64,000 bases of DNA from Chthoniobacter flavus Ellin428 (GCF_000173075.1 NZ_ABVL01000002.1:186001-250000), one strand, 5' to 3'; counted from the first letter of the stretch, positions 55,901-64,000 are shown. Program-made: numbers and translations. Notes: generated by a model not told the origin, from the sequence alone.

Positions 55901-57938
55901 TCACATCGGGTTCGCCGGCGAAAAGGGTCGCCTTGAAGCCCGGCGGCAGCGTCATCTCCTTCGGGGCCTGCTCCGGTGGGAGGCCGGCGAATTTGTAGAT
56001 ATCCTTCGGAAGGCCCGGCGCTTCGGTCGTCGCATTGACGAGCGCCGCGTAATTTCCGAAATCCGGCTTCTCCTTGTAGAAACGGAAATCGTCGAAATTC
56101 ACGTGGCCCCAGCCGCCGCTTTCCTCATCGACGATGCGAATGAAGATCTCCTTGTCCTTCAGCGACTGAAGGTCGACGACCACCGGGAGCATCGTCTCGG
56201 AATCCTGTCCGCGCGCGGTGAAGAAGACTTCGTTGGTCTCCGCTTTCACCAATTCCACACGCGTGCCCGGCAGATTGCCGCCACCAAGGCGGAACGCCGC
56301 CCACGAATGCGTGACCTTGAATGGCACGGAGGTCAGCGTGCCGTGCGGTTTGTCGAGCAACTTCTCGTAACCGCCGATCCAATAGTCGCCCTGCGGGCTG
56401 GCGTGTTTGCCGTTGCCATTGATCCGGTGTTGGTCGATTTCGCCTTTGATCGGTTGGTAATTGAAGGCTTCGCCGGTGGCGGTCCAATCCTTCAGCGTGC
56501 CGGTCTCGAAATCGGTATTCAACGGCTTGCCGTCCTTGCCCAGCGGCAGTTCACCCTGCGGCATCGCGGCGTTGGAGGAGGCAGTCACCTTCGCGGGAGC
56601 CGGCGCCGGCGCTCGCGCAACACTCACATTCTCCACGAAGGCCGGGTTGGCCTTCGGCTGCGCCTTTTCATATTCCTCGGCGCTGACGGATTTCTTCTCC
56701 TGGAGGTGGACGAAGGTGCCCTTCTTGTTGCCGACGACGATGTCCGGCAAGCCGTCGCCATTGACATCGCCGACCACAACCTGCGTGCCGACCCCGGAGT
56801 CGTCATCGATCAGATGTGGGACGAAATCGACATCCTTGCCGTGGCGGACGAGTTGGAACCAATACAGCACCGCGGGCGCATTCGGCTCGGGATCGCCGTG
56901 GTTGCCGTGCGCCCAAAAGCGTTTGCCGACGACGATGTCCTTGAGACCGTCGCCATCGATGTCCGCCACCTCCAGCGCGTGCAGCTGGGAGAAATGCACG
57001 CCATAGCGATTCTCTTCCGGCTTCTCCCCCATGATGAGATGTTTTCGGAAGCTGATCTCGCCATTGTTCCGCACCTGCTCCCACCAGGCGAGGCCGTAGC
57101 CGTGCGCCGCTGTGCTGCCGACGATATCCGGGAGGCCGTCGCCGTTCACATCGTAGACGTAGAACTGAGCTCCGGGGCCGAAATTCACCGCGTGATGCTT
57201 CCACACCGGATCGCCCGCCAGCGACGCTGGCTGCTCCCACCAACCGCCGGCTTCGATGATGTCCATCTTGCCATCGCCATTCACGTCGCCCACGCCGAGT
57301 CCGTGGGTGAAGCGGCCCCAATTGCCCTTCGGCGAAATGGGATGGAACGTCCACGGCTTGGTCGGATCGCTCCAGTCCGCCTTGGCGTAGCCGAAGTAAC
57401 CGCCGCTGTTGCAAATGATCTCCGGTTTCCCGTCGCCATCGATGTCCGCGAAGGTCGGCGACTCGTTGTCCACCGTTTCGAAGATCGTGTGCTTTTTCCA
57501 CGGGCCTTCCTTGCCCTGTGGATTCTCATACCACGAGGCGTCCTTGCCGGGGAAACCGTAGATGAGAATGTCCGGCCAGCCGTCGCCGTTGAAGTCGTAG
57601 ACGAAAGCGAAGAAGTTATCTGAGTAGACATTCTTCGTGCCGAGCCCGCCTTCGAAGCCCGGGATGGTCTCCTCCTTGCCGTCGGCGTCGGTGCGCTTGA
57701 AGGTCTGCGCCGCCGGATAGAACTCGTGGCGCACTTTGAAGTCGGGGCCTTCGTACCAGTAGGGGCCGGAGACGATGTCCATCTTGCCGTCGCGATTGAA
57801 GTCGCCGAAGGCAGCGCCTTCGCACCAGAAATGGTTATCGAGCTGGTGCTTTTTGAACGTGTGCAGGACAGGATCGGCGGCCACGGCCACGGACGCGAAG
57901 AGGCCAAGAATGGCAAGAGCGCAGGGGAACGCTTTCAT
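52968..57938 (-). CDS. giant secreted PVC-type haem-binding protein (FG-GAP, DUF7133-like, HEAT, cytochrome c)
   Basis: The ATG at 57938 begins a signal peptide (LAILGLFASVAVAA); the protein has 1,656 residues. It has seven FG-GAP/VCBS repeats (about 30-430) with DxNxDG calcium-type loops, then a jelly-roll-like module (about 500-640). A membrane-bound-dehydrogenase-type propeller follows (about 670-1080, MTLPPGFKATLFAGEPDVMQ), then HEAT-like repeats (about 1090-1480) and a C-terminal cytochrome c domain with CGVCH at about residue 1523 and candidate axial Met residues in SMMPEG. This is the PVC haem-binding family found in Planctomycetes and Verrucomicrobia. Electron transfer coupled to carbohydrate oxidation is inferred. 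It is one of the largest genes here. Confidence 0.88.
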   Translation of the reverse strand: MKAFPCALAILGLFASVAVAADPVLHTFKKHQLDNHFWCEGAAFGDFNRDGKMDIVSGPYWYEGPDFKVRHEFYPAAQTFKRTDADGKEETIPGFEGGLGTKNVYSDNFFAFVYDFNGDGWPDILIYGFPGKDASWYENPQGKEGPWKKHTIFETVDNESPTFADIDGDGKPEIICNSGGYFGYAKADWSDPTKPWTFHPISPKGNWGRFTHGLGVGDVNGDGKMDIIEAGGWWEQPASLAGDPVWKHHAVNFGPGAQFYVYDVNGDGLPDIVGSTAAHGYGLAWWEQVRNNGEISFRKHLIMGEKPEENRYGVHFSQLHALEVADIDGDGLKDIVVGKRFWAHGNHGDPEPNAPAVLYWFQLVRHGKDVDFVPHLIDDDSGVGTQVVVGDVNGDGLPDIVVGNKKGTFVHLQEKKSVSAEEYEKAQPKANPAFVENVSVARAPAPAPAKVTASSNAAMPQGELPLGKDGKPLNTDFETGTLKDWTATGEAFNYQPIKGEIDQHRINGNGKHASPQGDYWIGGYEKLLDKPHGTLTSVPFKVTHSWAAFRLGGGNLPGTRVELVKAETNEVFFTARGQDSETMLPVVVDLQSLKDKEIFIRIVDEESGGWGHVNFDDFRFYKEKPDFGNYAALVNATTEAPGLPKDIYKFAGLPPEQAPKEMTLPPGFKATLFAGEPDVMQPIAFAIDDRGRIWVAEGYTYPRRIGTPPKDDHAPGTDRTKPTETQLKDIFGGHDRILCFEDTNGDGKFDKRTVFAEGLNLVSGLEVGFGGVWVGASPYFMYIPLQDGDTPKAAGPPQILLDGWGYGDTHETLNTFNWGPDGWLYGCHGVFTQSVVGKPGTEENDRTRINAGVWRYHPVRHQFEVFAEGTSNPWGIDFNQYGHCITEACVIPHLWNLFPGGHFMRQAGQHFNPNLYDDIKTIADHVHYASKTPHAGNGKSDAAGGGHAHAGMMVYQGGSWPEKYYGQTFMNNIHGARINEDTLEKSGSGYIGHHAPDFILFNDSWSQIVNLQYDQDGSCFMIDWYDKQQCHNANPDVHDRSNGRIFKITYGDTKTTKVDMKKKTDDELVMALLDDHEWMSRHARRILEERAAAGKLTPAARQKLRDLLGLDGKMLVMKLKGGYHGVSSTEGQLRLLWALHVVDGLKDEDTLKLLKSEDQYVRSWAIQLACEKGQPSDKIVQAFGDLAHKDPSPIVRLSLDGAAQRIAPAQRWDIVAAIHQHGEDAGDHNLPLMAWYALEPMATADLHRALEIGVESKLPRTLEFTARRIATIGTPEALGALAELLPKLDEESRQLAVLNGITAALKGQRTVPLPAGWPAVEAKFSQSKNTEVRGLTDALSLTFGSTRALDATRKIVVNPSASESDRHRALDALLGVKDKELPPVLFELLKDEALRAPAIRGLAAYADPKTPEALLGIYPNLPVAEKRDILLTLVSRATFAKALLTAIADNRLSARDISADIARQIRGLNQPDLTQELEKVWGTSRETPADKLAAQAKYKALIENKNLPAPDPGHGRTIFTQTCGVCHTLFGSGGKIGPDLTGSNRADLDYLLHNIIDPNAEIPNAYRTTVMELKDGRTLVGIANQQDPKVVSIVMPNESLTIPRDEIKSINTLETSMMPEGLLTPWSDHDIRDLVSYLRSPTQVPLPPGPSAQLTK

Positions 57939-58246
57939 AGGGATAGGAGAGTGAAACGACTGGGAACAATTTCCTGACTGGGGAAAATTTCCGAATAGAG
58001 ATGAAACTCCGATGGTGCCCAACTCGCTAGATTCTTTCCGACAAAATTCAGTGCAAATGCGACACGGGGGGAGAAAGACAGAACATCCAACATCGAACAC
58101 CCAACGCCCAACATCCAATGGCGCAAGCGCGCGGCGAAGGCGCCTTCTTCATTGGATGTTGGATGTTCGAGGTTGGGTGTTGGATGTTCTGCCTTTGCTA
58201 ATTTCCTCTCCCCTCGCCGCTTGAATTCAGCAACTCTCCCGACCGC
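57939..58246. other. 308-base intergenic region holding palindromic element C
   Basis: It lies between the divergent haem-protein and acid-phosphatase genes, so promoters for both are expected. Its main visible feature is the palindrome at 58079-58192. No promoter consensus was identified with confidence. Confidence 0.5.
58079..58192. repeat. palindromic aacatcc element, copy C
   Basis: Arms 58079-58121 and 58150-58191 are inverted copies (cagaacatccaac... / ...gttggatgttctg) around a 28-base centre that begins gcgcaagcg, as in copy A. With the A and B copies it forms a family with variable arms made of aacatcc and aacaccc units. Confidence 0.85.
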
Positions 58247-59230
58247 ATGAACTCCCCCACCCACGCCGTCTCCCGTCGTCAGGCCCTCAAGCAAACCTTC
58301 TTTTTCAGCGCCGCCCTCGCCTTGGGCGCACGGACCACGTTTGTTCGCGCGGAGAATATTGCCGCCGGCGGTCACCAGTTTCTCATGGTCGGTGACTTCG
58401 GGACGGGCGGGAAAGACCAGATCGCGGTCGCGAAGGCGATGCAGGGCTACGCCGCCGGGCTCCATCTCAAGCCGGATGGCCTGTTCCTCATGGGCGACAA
58501 TTTTTACGGCTCTTTCCCCGAGGGCCTCGATTCGCCGCGCTGGAAGACGCAATTTGAGGACATGTATCCCGCCTCGGCATTTCCTGGGCCGTGCTGGGCG
58601 ATCCTCGGCAATCATGACTACGACAACGAACCCGTCATCAAAGTCGCGGCCGAACTGGCCTACCAAAAGGCACGGCCCGGCACGCGGTGGACCATGCCGG
58701 CGAAATGGTATCGCGTCGAATGGCCGGCGGAAAATCCGGTGATGACCTGCCTGATGCTCGATAGCAATTACAAGAACGCCATCTCGCAATTGACGCCCGA
58801 GGAAATCGCCCGGCAACGCGTGTGGCTCAAAACCGAACTCGCCAGGCCACGCACCACGCGGTGGCTGGTCGTGATGGGCCACCACCCGCTTTACAACAAC
58901 GGCCACCACGGCAATACCGAGGCGCTCATCAAAGACTGGGGCGGCCTTTTCCAGAAGCACGGTGTCGACTTCTATTTCTGCGGCCATGATCACGACCTGC
59001 AACACATGGAGTTCGAGGGAATGCGCACCTCGTTCGTTCTCTCCGGCGGCGGCGGCCAGAGCCTGCACGATGTGAAGCCCGCGGATCACGCCTTCGGCAT
59101 GAAGGTGCACGGCTTCACGCATCTCCAGGTCACGAAGGAGAAATTCACCGTGCGGCACCTCGACGCGGATCGGAAGCAAGTCCATGCCTTCAGCAAGACG
59201 CCGGACGGGAAGATTGAGTTCCTGAGCTAG
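58247..59230 (+). CDS. secreted acid-phosphatase-like metallophosphoesterase
   Basis: This 327-residue protein has a Tat-like leader (SRRQALKQTFFFSAALALG). The metallophosphoesterase motifs are complete and in the order of purple/tartrate-resistant acid phosphatases: MVGDFGTGG, MGDNFY, ILGNHDYDN, MGHHPLYNNG and FCGHDHD. Metal ligands (Asp, Asn, His) are therefore all present. It should act as a periplasmic or extracellular phosphatase. The next gene (14 bases away) also carries a Tat-type leader, suggesting a two-gene operon. Confidence 0.88.
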   Translation: MNSPTHAVSRRQALKQTFFFSAALALGARTTFVRAENIAAGGHQFLMVGDFGTGGKDQIAVAKAMQGYAAGLHLKPDGLFLMGDNFYGSFPEGLDSPRWKTQFEDMYPASAFPGPCWAILGNHDYDNEPVIKVAAELAYQKARPGTRWTMPAKWYRVEWPAENPVMTCLMLDSNYKNAISQLTPEEIARQRVWLKTELARPRTTRWLVVMGHHPLYNNGHHGNTEALIKDWGGLFQKHGVDFYFCGHDHDLQHMEFEGMRTSFVLSGGGGQSLHDVKPADHAFGMKVHGFTHLQVTKEKFTVRHLDADRKQVHAFSKTPDGKIEFLS

Positions 59231-59243
59231 ACCATCTCCGCTC

Positions 59244-60320
59244 ATGTCTCCTCTCCCACGTCGCGATTTCGTTCGCCTCTCCACGCTCACCAGCCTCGGC
59301 ATCGTCACCTCGACCCGGGCGCAAAATGCGCAACCGGCCAGGATTCGCATCGGCCAGATCGGCACCGGCCATGCGCATGCCTCGGGCAAGATGGGCACCA
59401 TCCGCAAATCGGAAGATTTCGAAGTGGTCGGCATCGTCGAACCTCACGCAGAGCTGCGCGCCAAGGCCGAGAAGAGCGCGACCTATCAAGGCGTGCCGTG
59501 GATGACCGAGGAGCAACTGCTCAACACGCCGGGCCTGCAGGCCGTGGCGGTCGAGACGCAGGTCAAAGACCTCGTGCCCACCGCCACGCGTTGCATCGCC
59601 GCGGGCAAACACATCCATCTCGACAAACCGGGTGGCGAATCGCTGCCCGCGTTCAAGGCAATGCGGGATGACGCCACACGCCGAAAGCTCACCGTGCAGA
59701 TGGGCTATATGTTCCGCTACAATCCCGCCTTCGTGCTCTGCTTCCGGTTGCTCCACGAAGGCGCGCTCGGCGAGGTGTTTTCCATCGACGCCCAGATGAG
59801 CAAGCTCATCGGCGCCAACGAGCGCAAAGGACTGCTGCCGTATCGCGGCGGAAGCATGTTCGAGCTCGGCTGCCACGTCATCGATGCCGTGATTACGGTG
59901 CTCGGCCGTCCCGACAAGGTCACACCGCACAACCGCAGCGTCTCCGCACTTGGCGATGGCTGGAGCGACAACGATCTCGCGGTATTCGATTATCCGCGCG
60001 CCACCGCCACCGTGCGTAGCGCAATGGTCGAGGTGGAGGGTGGCAGCCGCCGCAATTTCATCGTCTGCGGCACCAAGGGCACCTTCCAGATTCAACCGCT
60101 CGAACCACCCGCCGCCCGTCTTGCCCTCGACGCCTCGCACGGCGAATTCAAGAAGGGGTATCAGGACGTCCAATTTCCGAAAGCGGGTGGCCGCTACGAC
60201 GCTGACTTCGCCGACTTCGCCAAAGTCATCCGCGGGGAAAAGGCTCTGGAGTTCACGCCCGAGCACGATCTCGCTGTGCAGGAGACCTTGCTCCTGGCCT
60301 GCGGCCTGCCTCTGACGTAA
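59244..60320 (+). CDS. Gfo/Idh/MocA family oxidoreductase, Tat-type leader
   Basis: This 358-residue protein has a twin-arginine leader (PRRDFVRLSTLTSLG) and then a Gfo/Idh/MocA fold: Rossmann turn IRIGQIGTGHAHA, the KHIHLDKPGGES motif (family EKP type, here DKP) and the C-terminal GGSMFELGCHVIDAV with catalytic-type His. Members use NAD(P) or a bound cofactor and act on sugars or sugar alcohols. Secreted members are a speciality of the PVC group. It lies 14 bases after the phosphatase. Confidence 0.87.
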   Translation: MSPLPRRDFVRLSTLTSLGIVTSTRAQNAQPARIRIGQIGTGHAHASGKMGTIRKSEDFEVVGIVEPHAELRAKAEKSATYQGVPWMTEEQLLNTPGLQAVAVETQVKDLVPTATRCIAAGKHIHLDKPGGESLPAFKAMRDDATRRKLTVQMGYMFRYNPAFVLCFRLLHEGALGEVFSIDAQMSKLIGANERKGLLPYRGGSMFELGCHVIDAVITVLGRPDKVTPHNRSVSALGDGWSDNDLAVFDYPRATATVRSAMVEVEGGSRRNFIVCGTKGTFQIQPLEPPAARLALDASHGEFKKGYQDVQFPKAGGRYDADFADFAKVIRGEKALEFTPEHDLAVQETLLLACGLPLT

Positions 60321-60445
60321 CGTCGATCGATTTCGGCTTGCCTTTTCCTGGGGGCAGGTCGCCGCGAGTCAACCGCGGGTGCCGTATTTTTACGGAAAAT
60401 AGCACTTGCCAGCAAAATGTCTGGGGGGTTTAAATTTCCGTTGCT

Positions 60446-60451
60446 GGAGGT
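60446..60451 (+). promoter_or_regulatory. ribosome binding site of the histidine kinase gene
   Basis: GGAGGT four bases before the ATG at 60456. It decides that start over the longer frame from 60417. Confidence 0.6.
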
Positions 60452-60455
60452 CCCT

Positions 60456-62348
60456 ATGACCGGAAAATCTCTTTCCACGGATCGCGTGGACCCTACGATA
60501 CCCACATGTGACGGTGGAAATGTAGACGATAGGCAGCGCGCTCAAACTTCCGCTCTCCAAAAGGCCAGCATCGGTTGGCTCTACTGCCGAGCGTTCACCG
60601 CGTCTGCCTCAACAGGGCAGCGGATCACCAAGGCATGTAGCTTCGCGACTGCAGTAATCGCCGTGATGACCTTGTTCGGTTGGATCACCGGGTTGGAGTC
60701 GCTGGCCAGCTTGCGAGCGTATTACATCCCCATGGCGCCGAGCACGGCCGTCGCCTTCACCGTATTGAGTTTTGCCGTCGTCGTTTACGCGCGGACTAAT
60801 GGGCTGGGCAAAGTCGCGGCCATCTGCGCCGGCTTCGTTGGCTTGGTGGCGGTGTCGAAGCTCCTGGAATCCGCGACCGGCCACAGCTTCGGCATCGATG
60901 AATTTTTCGTCTCGCACCCCGGTCAGTTCGGCATGGTCAGCAAGGGTCACATGGCGCCGCTCACTGCGCTGAACTTCCTCCTCGCAGCCTCCGCGCTGTT
61001 TTGTTTGTTGCACCCGAAGTTGCGCCCGGCGGCGGGTGCGGTGGCGGCCAGCGTCACGGCAATCAGCGTCGTGGTCTTGCTCGGCTATCTGCACGGCACG
61101 CCTTTTCTGTATGGTGGCACCATCATCCCGGTCGCGCTTTCCACCGCTGTGGCATTCTTCTTCCTTGGATGCTCGCTCATTGCGGCGGCCGGACCGGAAT
61201 GCTGGCCGCTGCGCTCCATGAACGGCCCCTCGGCAGGCTCGCTACTCCTGCGCTGGTTCCTTCCTTTCGTCATCGCGGGAACCCTCCTGCACGATTACCT
61301 GGAGACCAAGGTGCTGCAGGGCTTGCAATTCAACCCCGCGCTCGTCTCCGCCATCGCCACGCTGGCCTTCGCATTGGTTATCACCGCGATCATCAGCCAG
61401 CTCGCCCACATCGTCGGTGGGCGCATCGATCGCGCGGAGGCGGAACGGAACGCCGCCCAGGCAGCCACGAAGGTCTTGAACGCCGATCTCGAGCGGCGTA
61501 TCGCCGAACGGACCATCGAACTCAGCACTCGAAACGAGGAAATGCACGGGCTGCTCGCCGATCTCACACGCTCGCACGAAGAATTGAAGCGGGCCCAATT
61601 GCAACTCATCCAGGCGGAGAAGATGCAATCCGTGGGCAATCTGGCCGCGGGCATCGCGCATGAGGTGAAGAATCCGCTGGCCATCATCGAAATGGGTCTG
61701 GGGTGTCTGGAGAGGCAGCCCAGCTTCGATGCGGAGACATTGCAAGAGGTGCATCGCGAAATGAAAGAAGCCGTGAACCGGGCGAATACGGTCATCAGTG
61801 GACTGCTCGACTATTCCTCCTCGAAGGAACTGGACATTCGCCCGTGCTGCATGGCCACGGTGCTGGAGCACGCGCTGCATCTCATGCGGCACGAATTCAT
61901 CAATCGGAAGATCGTTGTCATCCGTCGGCTGGCTCCTTATCTGCCGCTTTGTCAGGTCGATTCCCAGAAGATCGAACAGGTCTTCATCAACCTTTTCACC
62001 AACGCCTGCCACGCCACGCCAAAAGGCGGCACGATCACCGTGACGACTTCCTTGAAATCGCTCTCGGCCGATGATGTGCATTGGGCGGCTGGAGATCGCT
62101 CGGGACACCGCTTCCGCCGCGAAGAAACGGTCGCCATGGTGCAAGTGCACGATACCGGATCGGGCATCGGCGAGGATCAATTGGACAAAGTTTTCGATCC
62201 TTTCTTCACCACGAAACCTACCGGCCAGGGCACCGGTCTTGGGCTCACCGTTTCGCGCAAGATCGTCGACCTGCACGGCGGCAGACTTGAACTCACCAAT
62301 GCGCCGGAAGGCGGTGCGGTCGCCACGGTTCTCTTTCCCCTCAGATAA
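60456..62348 (+). CDS. membrane-bound sensor histidine kinase
   Basis: From the ATG at 60456 the product has 630 residues. The N-terminal half (about 40-330) holds eight or so hydrophobic segments, so sensing is at or in the membrane. A helical linker (EELKRAQLQLIQAEKMQSVGNL) leads to the HisKA motif with phospho-accepting H402 in GIAHEVKNPLAI, followed by ATPase motifs: N box FTNACHATPKGG, G1 DTGSGIG and G2 TGQGTGLGLTVS. It forms a two-component pair with the next gene. Signal unknown. Confidence 0.92.
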   Translation: MTGKSLSTDRVDPTIPTCDGGNVDDRQRAQTSALQKASIGWLYCRAFTASASTGQRITKACSFATAVIAVMTLFGWITGLESLASLRAYYIPMAPSTAVAFTVLSFAVVVYARTNGLGKVAAICAGFVGLVAVSKLLESATGHSFGIDEFFVSHPGQFGMVSKGHMAPLTALNFLLAASALFCLLHPKLRPAAGAVAASVTAISVVVLLGYLHGTPFLYGGTIIPVALSTAVAFFFLGCSLIAAAGPECWPLRSMNGPSAGSLLLRWFLPFVIAGTLLHDYLETKVLQGLQFNPALVSAIATLAFALVITAIISQLAHIVGGRIDRAEAERNAAQAATKVLNADLERRIAERTIELSTRNEEMHGLLADLTRSHEELKRAQLQLIQAEKMQSVGNLAAGIAHEVKNPLAIIEMGLGCLERQPSFDAETLQEVHREMKEAVNRANTVISGLLDYSSSKELDIRPCCMATVLEHALHLMRHEFINRKIVVIRRLAPYLPLCQVDSQKIEQVFINLFTNACHATPKGGTITVTTSLKSLSADDVHWAAGDRSGHRFRREETVAMVQVHDTGSGIGEDQLDKVFDPFFTTKPTGQGTGLGLTVSRKIVDLHGGRLELTNAPEGGAVATVLFPLR

Positions 62349-62361
62349 ACTCCCAACAACC

Positions 62362-62730
62362 ATGAAAAAGATACGTATCCTGGTAGTAGACGACGAGCCG
62401 GGTTTTACCCGGCTGCTCAAGCTGGTGCTTCACCGCTATGAAATTCGGGAGGAAAACGATTCCACCCGTGCTTACGAAACGGCGCTCTCCTTCCGCCCAG
62501 ACCTGATCCTGATGGATGTCATCATGCCAGGAATGGATGGAGGAAATCTGGCCGCCACCTGTCGGGCCGATGGGTTGCTGCGAAACGTCCCCATCGTCTT
62601 CCTGACCGCGGTAGTCTCCCCGCGCGAAGCGTCCGCGGGAACCAAACAAATCGGCGGTTTCCCGTTTCTGGCCAAGCCAATCAGCCCCGAGATGCTGGAG
62701 CGATGCATCGAAGAACATCTCGCTGCGTAG
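62362..62730 (+). CDS. single-domain response regulator
   Basis: From ATG 62362 the product is 122 residues and consists of one receiver domain. Key residues are in place: acidic pocket D10-D11 (VVDDEPG), phospho-acceptor D52 in LILMDVIMPGMDGG, T82 in VFLTAVV and K105 in FLAKPIS. No output domain is present, so it acts through protein contacts. It starts 13 bases after the histidine kinase stop and is presumably its partner. Confidence 0.92.
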   Translation: MKKIRILVVDDEPGFTRLLKLVLHRYEIREENDSTRAYETALSFRPDLILMDVIMPGMDGGNLAATCRADGLLRNVPIVFLTAVVSPREASAGTKQIGGFPFLAKPISPEMLERCIEEHLAA

Positions 62731-62824
62731 GACGCAAACATACGACGTGATTCCGGTTGGATATTCACACCGGCGTTGCGGAGCGGTCCAACTGGCTTCG
62801 CCCGCATTGTTTACCGGACCTTCA

Positions 62825-63345
62825 TCAGAAGCGAAGTGATATCTGCGCCGCCTCCCGAGGATAACTCGCTGGATCGAGTCGCCAGAACAGGATCTCGGAA
62901 CTCTGCTCCGTAAGCTCTCCAGGCCGATGCCGGTGGACGGAGAGAAACGTGTGCGGATCGATCGGCTGGAAAAACGAAAGGTCGGAACCGAGGCTGCTAT
63001 CCGAGAGAACTGACATCCATCGTATTTCCCATCTGACGTCGACAAAACCTCGCCCGTTTGGCCGTCGAGCAAGAGCAACGCCTGATCCGTCGCCACGGCC
63101 ACGCACTCTCGCGCGGGATCGATCGACACCTCATTTACCGATGGCGTCTTAAGCGGCCGACGCTCCTTGGTATCCTGCGAAATCAACTCACCCACGCCGG
63201 ATCGATTAAGCGCGACGATCTCTTTTCCACCCGCCGCAGCCGCGACAAACGTGGGGTAATACGAAAGCGAAATGGCAGTAAGCGGCGTGACCGATATCAC
63301 GCCCTCCGTCTGCAACAACCGGCCCTGGTTGGCCAGCTATTTCCC
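62825..63345 (-). pseudogene. remnant of a WD40/propeller-type gene
   Basis: A partial open frame begins after an in-frame stop near 63345 and reads TPSVNEVSIDPARECVAVAT and LLLLDGQTGEVLSTSDGKY, which has the look of WD40 or PQQ-like blades. Around 63030 the frame changes and continues (SFFQPIDPHTFLSVHRHRP) to the stop at 62825. No proper start was found and the remnant is short, so it is read as the truncated end of a larger gene. Unlike the other frameshifted genes, the upstream part is missing. Confidence 0.5.
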
Positions 63346-63352
63346 GACCCGT

Positions 63353-64000
63353 CTAAAACTTCGGCTCGCCGAGGTGCTTCTTGAAAAAGGCGGAGGCGAT
63401 GTCGACCACTTCGTCGCACCACGGCTGGCTCATCCAGAACGGATGCGGCGCGTCTTTCAAGGTGTGCAATTCGGTCTCGATGCCGAGGGCACCGAGCTTC
63501 TCCTGCATCTCGGCGCGGCCGATCTTCAAAGTGTCCCGCTCACCCTCGATGAAAATGGTCGGCGGCGCGCCGGCACGGACATGCTGCAGCGGCGAAGCTT
63601 GCTCATAGATTTCCGGCTTTTCCTGGTAGGTCGCGCCAAAAAACGCCACGGCGCCCGGGTTGCTCTTGTCCTTGTTGGCGGCCACGAGATCCTGCGACCC
63701 CGCCATCACGATCGCCGCTTTCACCGCGCTGGATTGTTCGCGATTCGGACCATCTCCTTCGTATTCCGGCAGGCCGTTAGTCATCGCCATGAGACCGGTC
63801 AAATGTCCACCGGCGGAACCACCCATAATGCCGATGCGCTCCGGGTCGATCTTCAATTCCTCGGCATGGGCGCGCAGGTAGCGCACGGCGGCTTTGCAGT
63901 CATTGATCGCCGCCGGGTATTTGGCCTCTCCGGAAAGCCGATACGCGACGATGCCGGTCACGAATCCGTGCGTAGCGAGACGCTCCATCATTGGTTTGTC
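63353..64000 (-). CDS. alpha/beta hydrolase (esterase/lipase-like), 5' end outside window
   Basis: The gene runs off the right edge; about 215 residues are visible. The nucleophile elbow is GIMGGSAGGHL (Ser in GGSAGG), the acid appears in IEGERDTL and the His in LKDAPHPFWMSQ, giving a complete triad for the BD-FAE/acetylhydrolase-like group. The N-terminal HGGG oxyanion motif is expected just outside the window. It is followed by the propeller remnant. Likely an acyl-esterase of glycans or a general carboxylesterase. Confidence 0.85.
   Translation of the reverse strand, partial: DKPMMERLATHGFVTGIVAYRLSGEAKYPAAINDCKAAVRYLRAHAEELKIDPERIGIMGGSAGGHLTGLMAMTNGLPEYEGDGPNREQSSAVKAAIVMAGSQDLVAANKDKSNPGAVAFFGATYQEKPEIYEQASPLQHVRAGAPPTIFIEGERDTLKIGRAEMQEKLGALGIETELHTLKDAPHPFWMSQPWCDEVVDIASAFFKKHLGEPKF

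Noticed and set aside
54198..57623. A 1,141-residue open frame on the plus strand
   Set aside because: It is antisense to the haem-binding protein gene; composition is Arg/His/Val-rich as expected for a shadow of a GC-rich gene and no motifs were seen.
58012..58224. Small frames reading 'DVGCWVF'-like strings in the palindromes
   Set aside because: They are translations of the repeat arms and vary with arm length; no evidence of real protein.

Overview
The window looks like a chromosomal piece of a Verrucomicrobiota bacterium (PVC superphylum), GC-rich. The grounds are gene content: a very large PVC-type secreted protein with FG-GAP repeats, a dehydrogenase-like propeller, HEAT repeats and a CxxCH haem site; a MoxR/DUF58/BatA/DUF4175-type cluster; a CehA/McbA-type hydrolase; Tat-type secreted oxidoreductase and phosphatase genes; and intergenic palindromes built of aacatcc/aacaccc units. 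The class cannot be fixed from this window. No rRNA, tRNA or CRISPR array was seen.

Layout. 1-9.5 kb holds mostly small accessory genes: a GT-C-like membrane protein, several secreted proteins of unknown function, three short helical proteins, a duplicated 16-cysteine protein, an Amj-type lipid II flippase and a PQQ-like beta-propeller protein. At 9.9-11.8 kb an M6-type PDZ metalloprotease runs leftward. Divergent from it, 11.9-30.4 kb is one tightly packed ten-gene operon: TPR metallopeptidase, DUF4159, MoxR ATPase, DUF58, CehA/McbA hydrolase, BatA/VWA, DUF4175-like coiled-coil protein, VWA/GATase-like membrane protein, legumain-like peptidase and a polytopic membrane protein. This is the most notable system here and looks like an expanded Bat (aerotolerance-type) envelope complex.

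30.5-36.9 kb is a carbohydrate-metabolism stretch: PfkB kinase and 6-phosphogluconate dehydrogenase converge, with a REP-associated transposase element inserted between their terminators, followed by a Uma2 nuclease, a LarA-type racemase and an SDR oxidoreductase. 37-46.8 kb holds DUF456, peroxiredoxin, DUF1328, a VanW-glycosyltransferase fusion, lspA-ileS, SRPBCC, protoglobin and an ABC ATPase. 46.9-53 kb holds DUF1015, a GH42-like glycosidase, an OB-fold protein, a lipoprotein and two GYF_2 membrane proteins. 53-60.3 kb holds the haem protein, an acid phosphatase and a Gfo/Idh/MocA oxidoreductase. 60.4-64 kb holds a histidine kinase/response regulator pair, a propeller gene remnant and a truncated alpha/beta hydrolase.

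Several otherwise normal genes carry single-base frameshifts (DUF4175-like, VWA/GATase, LarA, SDR, protoglobin, DUF1015). Most are one extra base, often beside an identical base, and restoring frame gives continuous family-like protein. I therefore annotate them as real genes with probable sequence errors, and flag the alternative of true decay. Intergenic regions are rich in inverted-repeat elements of at least four types.
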